Part shown: piece after piece, positions 1 through 12,800 of the stretch
Layout of the letters: every line of letters begins with the position of its first letter
Position numbering within the stretch: the first letter of the stretch is position 1
NCBI GenBank assembly: GCA_027627225.1
Contig: CM051027.1
Location: forward strand, 44,702,618 to 44,766,617
Origin: Congeria kusceri
Lineage: Eukaryota > Mollusca > Bivalvia > Myida > Dreissenidae
Length of the DNA stretch: 64,000 bases
Direction: 5' to 3'
Position numbers and translations under genes: made by a program
Notes under the pieces: model-generated
What the model was told of the DNA's origin: nothing
Database searches by the model: none
Seen by the model: only the letters and a program-made list of their open reading frames with translations

Positions 1-2777
1 ACAGCGTTTAATCAACTAAACGTTCTTTTTCAGATTTCTGTGTTGTGTACGCAGTAACAGCAAATATCACCCCGAATTCTTCAGTTCCCCTACTGCTAGA
101 GAGACCTTGGTCGACATAATGGGATAAACATAAACAACAAAATTTCAAAAACATAACAATATGGTGATATGTTTATTTTGACAGCCATCATGCGTATTGG
201 AGAAGCTAAAAGGTGGTAAGGAAAATCTATATTTATGGGTTAACATATAATTCGTAATTTATATTAAGATTTAAGTCTTCCAATAACTAAATCATTTTCA
301 CATAGTTTTCAGTACTCGAATGTTGGAATATTCGTTACCATCCCTAGTTTCTGTTAACTACAGCTCTTTCTTTGCTATCATTCAGTATTAAGGCGAAGTC
401 AAACATATACTTTGGCGGCATTAAGGTGAATTAAGTTTCTTACATAGAGGTTCGAATATGATAACATAAAACCTGCGAGCATTTATTAAATTGTAAACAT
501 TTAACATTATGTTACAACATACATATCATATGTTCATAATTGTTTAAATAGTGAATGCTTATGTATAACTTCATAAAGGTCCACTACAAGGAAATAAGAA
601 AGGCGAATTGCGAGTATTCGTGTAGGGTAAGGCTATGTTGATAAAAACGGACGTGCGTGTTTTTATTATTTGAATATTTGAATATTTTATTAATGTTTAT
701 GAGTCTTAAACAAACCCCATTTTCGGTACGTTACAAAACTGATACAGTTGTTCATAAGATAATTAATTGTGTACGCTCAGCGGTGTACATCTTTGCAAAT
801 ATATAATAATATTTGTCCTTTAATTCAGACACACTGTTTGAAGATACCCAACGTGTAAGTTTACCCAAATGTAGATCTATTTGCTTATATAATGTATACT
901 TGTGACATTGCTACGGTTCATGTACTTGACATTGTTAGTATTGGCAGTACATTGTCGTGCAGAGTGGCGGTTGTGCGCCCTGACCTCTGACCATGCGTCC
1001 GAGACTGTATTTCAGTAACTGGAAACTTTTCATCAGGGATTTACGGCTTAATCTTAAACATCTCATTGACGATGTAACCCTGAATGTCTGGTAGCGTCAG
1101 CTTATGCGGTCCTATGTGAACAACAGCCATTACTTAGACGATTTATTTTGGTTATTTTTGATCGAGTTATAGTTCTATTCACAAGGGAATGCGATATTGA
1201 AAAGTAGGCGATAATGATTGTATTTTGTATATTTCTGTAATAAATATACGTGCTGTATGTGAACTACGTGTGTATATTAATACTTAGTGTCTTTTCATGC
1301 AGTATTAAGGCGAAGTCAAATATATGTTTGGGCGGAATTATTTTTTTTAACTTGAATACAGATGACAAATGACAAATGATGACAAATACATAAAATATTC
1401 CAGCGTGTTTTTGTTCACGTTAAACAAGATCTTATTCTATGCGCAATGTACACAGAAATAAGAAAGGCAAATAACCTGCTTCGTGTAAGATATGGGTAAG
1501 ATGAAAATAACAATTACCTCGATAAGCTGTAGCTTTATGAATATATATTATTGGTTCTTTATTTCAAGCACCGTAATATAGTTAATCAGTGTAAGCAAGA
1601 CCGTGAGCAAACAATCATTCACTAAAAAAAGGAAAGAGGCAAAGCCAAATAAAAATGTGCAGAAATCACTGTAGTGGTTTGGTTCTCGCTGTCATGGTTC
1701 GGTTCAACCTGATTGGCCTGGGTCACGCCTTTTTGGTCGCTTCTTTACCGGTTTCTAAAGTTTCGCATTTTCAGACCACAGGCAATGCAACACCCTGGTA
1801 TCTTGGATCACGTAGTGCGAAGGGTTATTGTACACACAAGCATGCGCTAAAATTACAGGACTAAGCCAAGATGATAAGACTGAAAAAATGTATGTTGAAT
1901 TTAAGAATACTGACCCAGCAAACATGCACATATGGGTCCCATAAGGGCTGTTTCTGGGCAAGCCCGTATGGGCTTGCCCATATTGGACCTATATGGGCCA
2001 GCCCATATAGGCTTGCCCATAAGGGTCCCGGATGGGTCCCATATTACAGCACCGTGGGAAAAAAATACTTTAAAAGGTATTTATTTATTATAAACTTATA
2101 TTTTTGTGCTAGCATGTGACTGCATTGATCTAAGCTACTGTTATTTTATCAAAAACTAGTAATTCAACCATAAGCAAATAATTTGCAACCCATATGGGCC
2201 CCATTTGGGCTCACATTAAACGACAACAGCCCTGAACAGGTGCCCGACATTCATTTGTATTGTTTTTTTTATATAGGTTTTATTTTTATGAATAAAACAT
2301 TTAATCTATCATTTAGATGTAATTTTTATCAATAAAGTGCATCGAAGTTTTTAATCATCGCATAATTGCATAAAATAAATTATTTCGAGCTTGCGCATAC
2401 GAAATTTCCGGTAGCGCCAAAAATGTTCAAAACAAACGGTAAGTCGTACATTTGTACAGGTAAATAAAATTACTTTTGAATTCTGTTCGATGACATCTCA
2501 CATTATCAGTCTGCAATTGAAATGCATGCACATATCGTGTGTAAAGAATAGTTGTAAACGCGTTTTGGGGGTATTGTCCATTTTTGTTTTGCATTTGCCA
2601 TGTATTTTCACGATGGCAGTCGTTTGTTTTCAATTTTGTGACATTATGTTGGAGAATATTGCAGGGTATACAGAAACTGTGCTGCACTGTCGAACTGTAA
2701 ACTGTCAAGTTTAAAAAATTCATTATGATTCTATATTCTTAAAAAAGTTTTTTTATTCAAGGTGAGTCACCTTTGAG
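1..2777. other. Unassigned AT-rich DNA with diverged duplications
   Basis: No reading frame here is convincing. Blocks near 384-425 and 1303-1345 share the phrase AGTATTAAGGCGAAGTCAAA, and blocks near 595-650 and 1460-1510 are also similar in the same order, so roughly 300-850 and 1230-1600 look like two diverged copies of one repeat. A GGGTCCCATATGGGCC-type palindromic block lies at about 1926-2045. Short open frames at 1655, 1871 and 2490 look like chance frames. Confidence 0.5.
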
Positions 2778-2904
2778 TTTCCATGTTTGGTGGGCAGACA
2801 GTTGACATTCACAAGGAGGTTGCGTTATACCAGCTGGCGAGGCAATTCAATATGAAGGTGCTAAAGAGAAATTTGCGGTCCTTCAGCTTTGAATTACTTG
2901 TACA
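2778..2904 (+). CDS. Possible internal exon, BTB-like fragment
   Basis: A short open stretch reads MFGGQTVDIHKEVALYQLAR and then QFNMKVLKRNLRSFSFELLV. It is bounded on the left by an AG after a T-rich stretch (CACCTTTGAG at about 2768-2777) and on the right by a strong donor (CA then GTAAGTC at 2905). The pattern of an LYQLA-x-x-F-x-M helix followed by a short linker recalls the C-terminal part of BTB domains; that is an impression from composition, not a family assignment. No confident neighbouring exons were found. A phase-compatible open stretch follows an acceptor at about 5816 and runs to a stop near 6006, but it resembles nothing I know. It may instead be chance. Confidence 0.25.
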
Positions 2905-3170
2905 GTAAGTCTAGTTAATGTTTTATGGAATACGCGAATTGTAGTTTCATTAATATGAATGTCATGTAGATGTCCAAAAAGATACATAAATGATACAATG
3001 TACTAGCATAATGTGATACAGGCAATACGATAACTATTGTCTTATATGTGACTTTTTTGTCATCCCAAAACATCAAAGCAACTTTTCAATAATCAACACT
3101 TGACAAAAAATATTTTTGCCAGAGTCGAAAATGTTATGTTGAGCAATTCAGAGGGGGTATTATAGCGATG

Positions 3171-4905
3171 TGCCACAATAACGATTCGTCACATAACGAT
3201 TCGCCATAGGTTCGTAACAATTCGCCACACTAGTAAAGTTCTGCTATTAGTTCAACTGTTGAACACCTTTAATTCGGTGTTTGTAACAAAGATAATTGGT
3301 GCTAATTGTAATTGATGTGGTTTGACGCCTGGTGAACGATTGCAGTTTGTTATCGTAAGCATCTGTTAACGCATGTTTTTAGAAATATAATATCCCGGGA
3401 CAAGTCTAGTAAACATACTTTATTTATTTCAATCGGAACAGAACAAAATATTCGTAAACATAAACATATTGTAACCCTCATGGTTACAGGTGTATTGGTA
3501 GTGTCCAAAATAAAACACAGTGCACCTTTCACTTCTTTAATAACGCTACTATATAATGTAATAGCAATAGTTCAGTCCATTTCTCAATCTGAAGGATCAA
3601 TTTATGGAATTGAGTCCCTTTACAAGTCAACCTTCTCTGCCTCTCTTCCTTCAATGAACCTAATGGTGCACTAGAATGGACACAGACTTAATTTTTAAAG
3701 CGATCATAAAAATGTCCTCCAGCTTTCCCTCCAAACTAGATCATGTGACACCACAACAAAATATAAAGTTAAAATAATAAGTTTGGGTTACAAACCACTA
3801 AACAAATTGGGAGAAAGTCGACCAGGTCACAATATTACAGCTCATCATTTTATTTCATTTTATAAAATTAAAAATGCACAAATGCGCATACATGAAAGAA
3901 AAATATCGTACGAGTAGTACTGGTATATTAAACTTCTAATATAGTTTCTAAAAAATAAATCATAAAATGCATATCATAAAGGTTTGAGTAAAAGTACGTA
4001 ATAAACTGTTGAATACGTATGGGTTTCCCCTTTTATCCAGAGATCTATTAATTCATTTTTATTTGGTAGTAAACTTAATGAAAATTGAATATTTAACTAC
4101 TGTACAACATGTGGATAATGTGTTTGCAATTACATATTTGCACATGTGCAACATTGGCACTTCAAGAGGCTGAGCATGCTATTTGCTGGTCGAAACACCA
4201 CTGGACATTTTGAAACTGTTTTAGCAAAAAACTTAAATTCCTTCTGTTTTTTGTAGGAACAGATTATTTGGTGAGAATATGACATGAGCATTAAATGTAT
4301 AAAGGACAAAACTGCCACTGCATAGACTTGATAATTTAAAGTTTTAAATTTGATAACATGCAATGTAAAGTTGTGGTGCATAATCATAATGTTGATTCAA
4401 ATGTTTGTTGAGAATATATGTGTACTTTTTTCCATTCGCAAGTCATTGGGTACCCAGGTAGTGAAAATGGATCCGGGTACTCGTCAAAGCTTATCTGACC
4501 CGTGGGTATCTGGGTACACTTTCGCGGGTATCTGGGTACACTTTAAACTTAAATTGATAGTTAATCCTTGACACAATAAACTTCATGTAACAATAATCGT
4601 CGTAGTCGTCGGCATTGCCATAATTCTCAATATTGTACATAGTGCATTATAAAGTACAAATTAATAAGCTTTATTAGTGATGTTGTATTCTTCATATATA
4701 TGTATCTTTAAATGCAACTTATAAAAAAAAAACACATTTCCTTTAAATTATAATGATCATCAATTTCCACCAAATATCTTTGTTTTAATCATCAAAGTAG
4801 TGTGGCGAATCATTATGAGCCTGTGGCTAATAGTTATGAAACTGTTGCAAATCAGTATTAAAGTTTGGCGAATCGTTATTAAACGGTGGCGAAGCTTTAC
4901 TAATT
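3171..4905. mobile_element. Candidate DNA element with inverted GGCGAAT-motif ends
   Basis: The left end (3171-3240) carries several copies of AACGATTCGCCA-like motifs. The right end (4799-4905) carries the reverse complement, TGGCGAATCGTTAT and variants, also several times. Repeated subterminal motifs in inverted orientation fit a non-autonomous DNA transposon. Exact termini and a target duplication could not be fixed, and no transposase frame lies between the ends. Confidence 0.4.
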
Positions 4906-5175
4906 CTTCACAGGGCATAGAAATAACTAGCCTGGTCAAATATTTTTTGAAAAAACACAAGGCAAGTAATTGAAATTTCGATATATTCTGTCAAAAAAAT
5001 CTATACCGCGACTTATTATTGATATTGTATCTGATGGTTTTTACCTATTGTTTATTTGTATGTACTTATCAATTTTGAAGCATACCACGAAGACTTGTGG
5101 ACCGTGATGAGGCAGCCAAAAATTATACCACAAATGATGCATGTACCACCAGCCTGTTCTACATTATGCTACTCC

Positions 5176-5298
5176 AAGGTCAACTATATCCCCAATAGCT
5201 AATAATACAACATATGGATGGATCAGCACACGTACCAAAGGTCAGCTATATCCCCAATAGCTAATAATACAAACTATGGATGGATCAGCACACGTACC
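5176..5298. repeat. Two-copy tandem duplication, about 61 bp
   Basis: Units 5176-5236 and 5237-5298 both read from AAGGTCA through CCCCAATAGCTAATAATACA to CAGCACACGTACC, with only a few differences, so the duplication is recent. Confidence 0.85.
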
Positions 5299-7044
5299 AA
5301 AGAAAAGAATGGTATGGGTCACTAAATTAACCGAAAGCGCATAGAAACTTACCGAAAGCCACCAGAAATGCAGAAAAATCAAACATTTTATATTAACAAG
5401 TTATTTACGTTTTAAAAATAAATTGCAATCAAAATTGTATGTAAAATAAATAAAACATTTACATATTGAATACATTAACAAATACCTATCACGACATTTC
5501 GTGGTGTGTAAACGCGGCCCATAAAAGCCTTTCAGATAGTTGTAAAATGTGATGTTTATGCATGCCAAAACAAAGGAAATCTTAAATAAAAAGAAATAAA
5601 AGTATTCACATCATCAAAACAGTATGAACAATATTTATTTGTTTTAAACCGATAGTTTGTTCAAGTAGTCGGAAAGATACACTAGAATCTTTGAATCACT
5701 TTGATCCAATAATAATAACCTTTGTTTCTGTAAAGTATATGTATTTTAACATGTTTATGTTTCAGTTCACAATCAACGTTTTAAATGAATAAATTATGAT
5801 TTTTTCCTTAATAGTGCGAGACCTAAGAATCTTCATCATGATGGAGGTCATGGAAGATGGCTTCAAGGCTTAACACTCGACTCCTGGGCTGCAACGACAA
5901 GGCTATGGAACATTCAACAACCAAATAACAGACTAAAGCAAGGGTGGCGGGTGGAAACAAAGAAGGTCTATTATTTCCATCGTTACATAAAACAATGTGA
6001 TCGGTAGTGATGTACAATTGAATACGAGCATTCCAGTCTTGAGCATTCAGAGTGTTTTGCACTGACTTTGAGTTATGAAATTCGCCACATTGAAAAAAAC
6101 TGTGGCCTCGTTTCACGATTGGGAGACTTTGGTGATCGACAGAAAAACCCTTAATATGTGACATTTTGTGTTAATCATTTACATTAATAGTTTATCTTCT
6201 TTTGTGAAATAACTTGGCTGCTTTATCAATTACAATAACAATAAAGTATGTCAATTTTGTGGCAATGTAATGTTTGTATGTCTTTTTAGTCTCAGGTATT
6301 CAGTAGAAAGTGTTTCTCTATATGTGTGAGATTTTATTTACTGCTTATGCTAACCATCTGCATTGCATGCAATTGTTTGTCTTTTATGTGAATATAGTCT
6401 ACAATAACAAGATATGCATGCATATATAATAAGTGAGTACATACAATAATTGATTGTGACTACTCTATATAAAGAGAAACATCATTAAAGTTGGGAATTT
6501 TATCCTTTTTTGCGTTTTAACATAATGTGTTCCATATTGTTTCATATTTTTCATGTAATAATTGACTTAAGTGATTTCTAATGCATCCTGTGCACATTTT
6601 TATGCCTGATAAAATTATATACCTGGTAGATAAGCACATTTCCTGGTTTGATATTGAAGGGTTTTTTAAGCATCAGCTGTATGATGTATATATTATATCT
6701 GTGTATCTCTCCAGCTAATTTAAATATCTAAAATCAAAATACCGGTATTCTGATAATTCTTATTGTGTGTTAAATAACGAAATATTTTGTTTAAGAATAA
6801 CATATGTTTCTATTGAAATTTCCCTGGTTTCTTTGTTGTATTAACTAGTTTTGTACGCTTTTGTTACATGTACAACTATTAAAATATGCTGACCATGATA
6901 TGATTGTCAGATTCAACTGTAAATGTTTTTGATTGATTAAAACTGTATCTTATCGATAACGTTCGTGTTTTGTTTTCCTCTGACAGGTATGACTTACAGA
7001 ATATTGCAGTATACCTACCATATAGGATGAAAAAATGATCATAT

Positions 7045-7230
7045 ATAGACCCAAATACTGCCCGTATGCAGCCCATATTGAACCCATATAGGACCCATAT
7101 GCAGCCAATATGGGTAGTGCAACCGGGAACCATGTGGGTCCCATATGGGACCCATATTCAGCCCATATGGGTCCCACATGGTTCCCGGTTGCAATACCCA
7201 TGTGGGACCCATATGGGTCCCATATATTTT
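7045..7230. repeat. CCCATATGGG palindromic cluster with a 31 bp inverted repeat
   Basis: The block is made of GGGTCCCATATGGGACCC-type units in both orientations. Inside it, 7119-7149 and 7162-7192 form inverted arms of 31 bases with one mismatch and a 12 base spacer, able to form a strong hairpin or cruciform. Related blocks occur at about 1926-2045 and 57050-57125, so this is a dispersed family. The overlapping short open frames on both strands rich in GPIW and GSHMG are by-products of this repeat. Confidence 0.8.
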
Positions 7231-9309
7231 GCTTGCTGGGGTCATTGTATTGTTTACATTTAATAATTTTGTTAAATACAATAGTATAAAATGCACACAA
7301 CATCGCTCAACGAAATCAGCAATCAGGAGCTGTGCTTCTTAAGTATTTGTTTGAATTGCTAACAACGCGCATTCACTGCGAAACGTTTTCGGTTTAAATT
7401 ACACAACGCAAAATTGAAGACACCTCAAAATTTATAAATGGATTTCTTTAATCGAAAGGTACTGGGAATGTCCGGAAAGACAGTACTACAAAAAGCAGTG
7501 TTAGAAAAGCATTCTTTACAGGGTCAAACCCATAAGATATATTATTAGTTTAAGGAGGTACGATCGTTTCGGGTAATTTTTCAAACTATCCAGAATAGTA
7601 TATTTTTTTGTATGCTGATTGTCAATTCTATATATGTCAAATATATGAAATAAAAAATGGGGGTCACCGTGAATTATTTTTAGATAATCAAGTTTTTTCT
7701 ATACCCGATAATTTTTTAAAATCGCCATTTTTAAGAATTATAAAATAGGGGGTGGTGTTAAAAAATTGTATGTAAATTAGATAATGAACCTCTCACTTAT
7801 TAGTAACTGAATAAACAAGCAATATGTTCATTGTATTACAAAGAAGACACTAAAGAAAAAAAAAGAATATATGTTTAAGGGTTATACAAGATGACAAATG
7901 TTTATATGTTTTGACATTTTATTGCCTTTTATAATTTGCTGACATGCAATACACATACATATTTTTTTGTCGGTTATAATTTCCAAAAGTGCTTGAACTT
8001 TTAATACAATGAAGACAACTACTTTAGCACTAAATTTAGATAAAGAAAATGAAAGATCACCGTGGATTATTTTTTGCTACAGCCATTTAAAAAATGAACT
8101 TGATTATGAAAAATAACCGAAATATTATTTTAACAGTATTTTTCAACAAATATTGATTTAAAATATACCAATAATAATGTAATTTGTCATATAAAGTGAT
8201 TCAACATAAATGGCATGTGTTTAACAACTTTTTTTGTTTTTTTTTATTGAAAAAAAAAAGGTATATTTATATTGAGGTATTTAATTGCCCCACCCACCAT
8301 TTAACCACTGTATATTTTCTTATGAGTCGATGTATTTGTATGTTATTAATAAATGTCAAATTCTATTTTGGATCGCTATAATAATCAACTAAATCTCTAA
8401 CGTATAGATAATAAAAGAAAATATAACAGATTGCCTTATGTTTATTCCGCCTTATACTTTACAAAATGTGCAGAACAAATATGGTAATTCAACTGCAATG
8501 TGATATCTTGTATGTGGTTGTATTACATGAAAAAGCCTTCATTTAAATATAAATTTAAGAAATAATGAGAAAGAATGATACTTTATCATCTTTTTTGAGG
8601 CTGTACATCCTGATGGTGGCATATTATCACTGTATGGAACAGCCCTAGATCTTTGAAAAAAACAAACTCTGTGATATGATTATTCTTATGACTTTGTTAC
8701 AATTTTTCATTGAGAATTTATTTCTGGTCAATTGTACAACCATAATATGAAATGACAAAAAATAACATTATAATGTAATGTACAATAATCATATATCAAG
8801 ATTAATATATTGCTTAATAATCTTGAAATACAAATACTGTATTGCAAATTTCCAGATAAATATTGTCAATGTACAATATCAGTCATAAAATGAAATTGAA
8901 TGTACAACACATATTCATACAAAAGGCCCATGTAACCCAGTAATGACATCACCCGAGTTCAAAAAATGCATTGAAACAATATACAAATAAGCAGTATGTC
9001 CAGACTATTTTAAATAATGCATAACTGAAATACATTACATACATGATTTATTTAAAAAGGACACAATAAACAAACATGACAATCATTTTTTATCCAATAC
9101 ATTCTAAGTCTAGACCTTTACTCTGCAAAATCAGATTTTGGTCTTGTTCGAAATAAATTATATCCATTTAACATTTGATGCAATTTTGTACCAACAACTC
9201 CCATCGGTCAGTTAACTCGACTATGCAAAGTAGTAATGTCTATACATATTACCAAACTTTTACAAAAACAACATGACTATGTGCAATAAACAAAACAGTA
9301 ATTTGGATA

Positions 9310-9780
9310 ATTTCCTTAATTGGTAGCACAACAATGCTTCAAAATGAGTAGGACAACAATGTTTCACAATGAGTATCACAATGTTTCAAAATGGGTTGCA
9401 CAACAATGTCTCACAATGAGTAGCATAATGTTTCAAAATGGGTTGCACAACAATGCTTCAAAATGAGTAGGACAACAATGTTTCACAATGAGTATCACAA
9501 TGTTTCAAAATGGGTTGCACAACAATGTCTCACAATGAGTAGCATAATGTTTCAAAATGGGTTGCACAACAATGTCTCACAATGAGTAGCATACAAAGTT
9601 TCAAAATGGGTAGCACAACAATGTTTCACACTGAGTAGCACAATAATGTTTCACAACGAGTAGCACAACAATGTTTCAAAATGAGTAGCACAACAATGTT
9701 TCACAATGAGTAGGTTACATATGTTTCACAATAAATAGCAAATACAAATTTCACATAAAGTTGTGCAATTTTGGTTCTCA
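9310..9780. repeat. Minisatellite of about 25 bp units beside the Mutator-exonuclease gene
   Basis: Units close to ACAACAATGTTTCACAATGA plus GTAGC are repeated with shortened variants, including a longer block that is itself repeated (compare about 9335-9430 with 9450-9545). It starts about 30 bases beyond the stop codon of the minus-strand gene. The first AATAAA I see on that strand is at 9047-9052, so the array probably lies in the 3' untranslated region. Confidence 0.8.
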
Positions 9781-9809
9781 TTGAGTAGTACATCTAGCTT
9801 TGACAATGA

Positions 9810-12800
9810 TTAGAAAATGTACTCAGTTGTTCTGTGACAATAATCTGCTATGGCCACTATTATCTTTTCTGATTTTGTAACTCGGATTTGTCCGTTAGAT
9901 ACCTCTGACAGAAGGCTCCTGATACCTTCCACTCCATTTCTTTTAGAAACAACACATAAATGATGAAACTGTAATCCACTACCAGCAATGGTCCTTGCAA
10001 CACCTTGACTGATAATTTTGTTATCTATCATTATTTGCAAAGATTTGATGTTAGAGACAACATTTTGTGAAACATTGTGGGCTACTATAGCTCGGTCAAA
10101 ACTGAATGCAAATTTGTTAACAACAGATCGTTCTAGAGAAACAAACTTCACTAAATTCTCTAAAGCTACCACATCATGTAATGCACTATGTGCTATGTAT
10201 GAATCACCAATAAGTTCTTGCACTAAGCTTTCTTGCTTATAAGATTTCAAATTGGGGAAGCTCTTTTTGAACATTTTATAAGTATCCAAAAATCCATGAA
10301 CATTGCGTTGAAATTCAGAAAGTTTACCACAATTTTGCAAAGCATGCAGCAAGACTTTACAGTCAAAAGACTCTATATTATGCCCAACTAAAATGATTGG
10401 TGATACTTGATTGCATTTCTGTAAGAAATGAAGAAAACTATCCAATGCAGATTTGATTGAAACAGCTTCAACTACTTGTCCATTAACAATCATGGAGTGG
10501 CCTACAATCGTCAATCCGGTAACTTCGGACGCTTTCGCGGACATCTTCTTAACTGGCATAACATGGGTTGAAAACTGCCCAGTTTCATGAACGGCAGCAA
10601 TCTGGACAATATGAGAAGTACGCTCTAGAAAAAAATACAACATACATTTTATTAAAAAATGATTACAATCATTTTGTCTGATTGCATATCGATATAATCA
10701 TTAGATATTCATACACAATTCCCTCCATTGAAACAGTGAAACATCTTTTATGTTATTTTAAGTCCCTTTCAAGTTAGACAGTGTACTATCGTGTGTATTA
10801 TTTTGAAAGCCGCTTGATAGTTACATGAAAAGTTGACAATGTCTAGTCACATTAGAAATATGTAAATCTGCATTTGGGTTTATAATTCAATTACATACTA
10901 GTTGTACAATTATCGTACATCAAAACTGGATGATGAAAAATAGCTTTTTGTGCAAAATTACTTTCATATTTGATTTCCCACAAAGGTTTGTAATGTATAA
11001 CATTTTGAAAGTTATAATGTAATCGATAAATGAAAATGATGATTAAAAAGATGCCTTACCTAACCCTGTTGTTTCCAGATCAAAGAAAACAAATCCTTTC
11101 CCAGTGGTCTCGAGACCTGCTGGACCAGGCTTCGGTACAGGTGGGGGAATAGTGGTGAGATCTACATCCTGGTCACCTACATTACACGCATACGTTGGTC
11201 CCTCACGCACTTCTTGTACCGATTCCTTTGAATGGCTGAAATTTACAAACAAGAAGGTCATAAATGTTGTCTTTAGAGTGCTAACAAGGTTTTTCTCAGA
11301 TTTGACCTGGTGACTTAGTTTTTAGACGCACATGACCCAGATTTGAACTCGGACAGATATTGTCAAGATCAAAATTTTAACAAAGTTTCATCAAGATTGA
11401 GTCATAAATGTGGCCTCTAGAGTGGTAACAAGGTTTTTCTAAGATGTGACCTGGTGGCTTTTTTCTGTACGCATATGACCCTGTTTCAAACTCGTCCTAG
11501 ATATTGTCAAGATAAACATTTTGACCAAGTTTCATCAAGATTGGATAAAAAATTGACCTCCAGAGTGATAACCAGTTAAAAGTTGACGACACACGATATA
11601 CGACACATGATGCACTACGCCGGAAATTGACTGACCACAATAGCTTATCATGGTCATTTTGTGCTCAGGTGAGCTAAACATGGGCCATTTGAAATGTTTA
11701 TTGTAAACATAAAGAGTGTAATACACAGTATACAGTAATACAATTTCATTAAATAATTTTCATCAATTTAACATATAATTTAAATGAGTTACTTTAAACG
11801 TAATCATTATTTATTACATACAAACAATTGACCTGTTAGACTCACTTAGATAAAATATACAACCATGTGTTATAATATATTTTGTGTGCACTAACCGTTC
11901 AAGTTTGAGTCTTATACGCCGCTGTTTGGCTGCTCTGGTAGTCGCTATAGCTTTTCTCTTCCTGTGCTGTAGGTCACGGAGAAGGGCCAACGTAGATGTG
12001 AATGTACCAGGCGAAACACCCAACTTTTTATTCACCTGAAAAAGAATAAAGAATGTGATTATGTTGATAACAATGCAAACTGCTCAAAAAATAATTTTGT
12101 GAAATAACCGACATATAATACTTACAAAGTTGTTGACTGACAAAAAAGCTTAGTTGTCAAAAAAAATAATTGAATAGAAAAAAATTATGATCTTTGCCTG
12201 ATTGTTATGATTTTGTGATAATTTTAATACATACAGTAAATCAAAATTTAAATTTAAAAATTCATACAAAATATTCACATAAATAATGAATTAATAAATA
12301 ATAATGCTGTAAAAACCATTAGAATGTTTCTATGTTCATAATACTAGTAGCTGAATGTCAAAGTGAGGTGGGTATACTTTATTATTATTAATCATAACAT
12401 CTAACATTCAAATAACTTTAGCAGAAATGGAAATCCGACAGTGCCACTCGCATCATTTTGCCATGTGTATTAAAATAAATAAAATAATAATGCAAAGCAG
12501 AAAGTACAATTAACATGTAGTCATGCAGAAAATGAAAATAAAAAAACTGCAGAAAAGTCTGACTTTCTTGTATTTCCAAAAAATGTGCTCAACTGTCTCT
12601 ATTTAACTGCTTTTAAATTTGAAATTAAACATAAATAAGAAAAGTCAAACATTTCCAATTATAAATCAAAATTTATGTAAAATAACTTCCGATATATTAC
12701 GTTTGTGATGTAACTATTTCCAAGGTTTTTCTGGGCCACTCCAGCAGCTATCCTAAAATTCAAATTAGCTGAGCCAGAAAGATGAAGCTGTTTGGGAGCT

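Larger units (their letters stand above)
2905..9309. other. Intergenic DNA, mostly repeats and nothing recognisable
   Basis: No gene is supported here. It holds an element-like inverted pair rich in GGCGAATCGTTAT-type motifs (about 3171-4905), a WGGGTAYCYGGGTA-like short repeat (about 4448-4545), a 61 bp tandem duplication (5176-5298), and a palindromic CCCATATGGG cluster (about 7045-7230). The minus-strand open frame at 5823-6164 has no family features. From 7400 to 9300 it is plain AT-rich sequence. Confidence 0.5.

Noticed and set aside
5823..6164. 113-codon minus-strand frame
   Set aside because: No recognisable motif, no splice or poly(A) context, in otherwise non-coding DNA.
7039..7303. 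Overlapping open frames on both strands with repeated GPIW/GSHMG peptides
   Set aside because: They are translations of the palindromic CCCATATGGG repeat; both strands are open because the unit is self-complementary.
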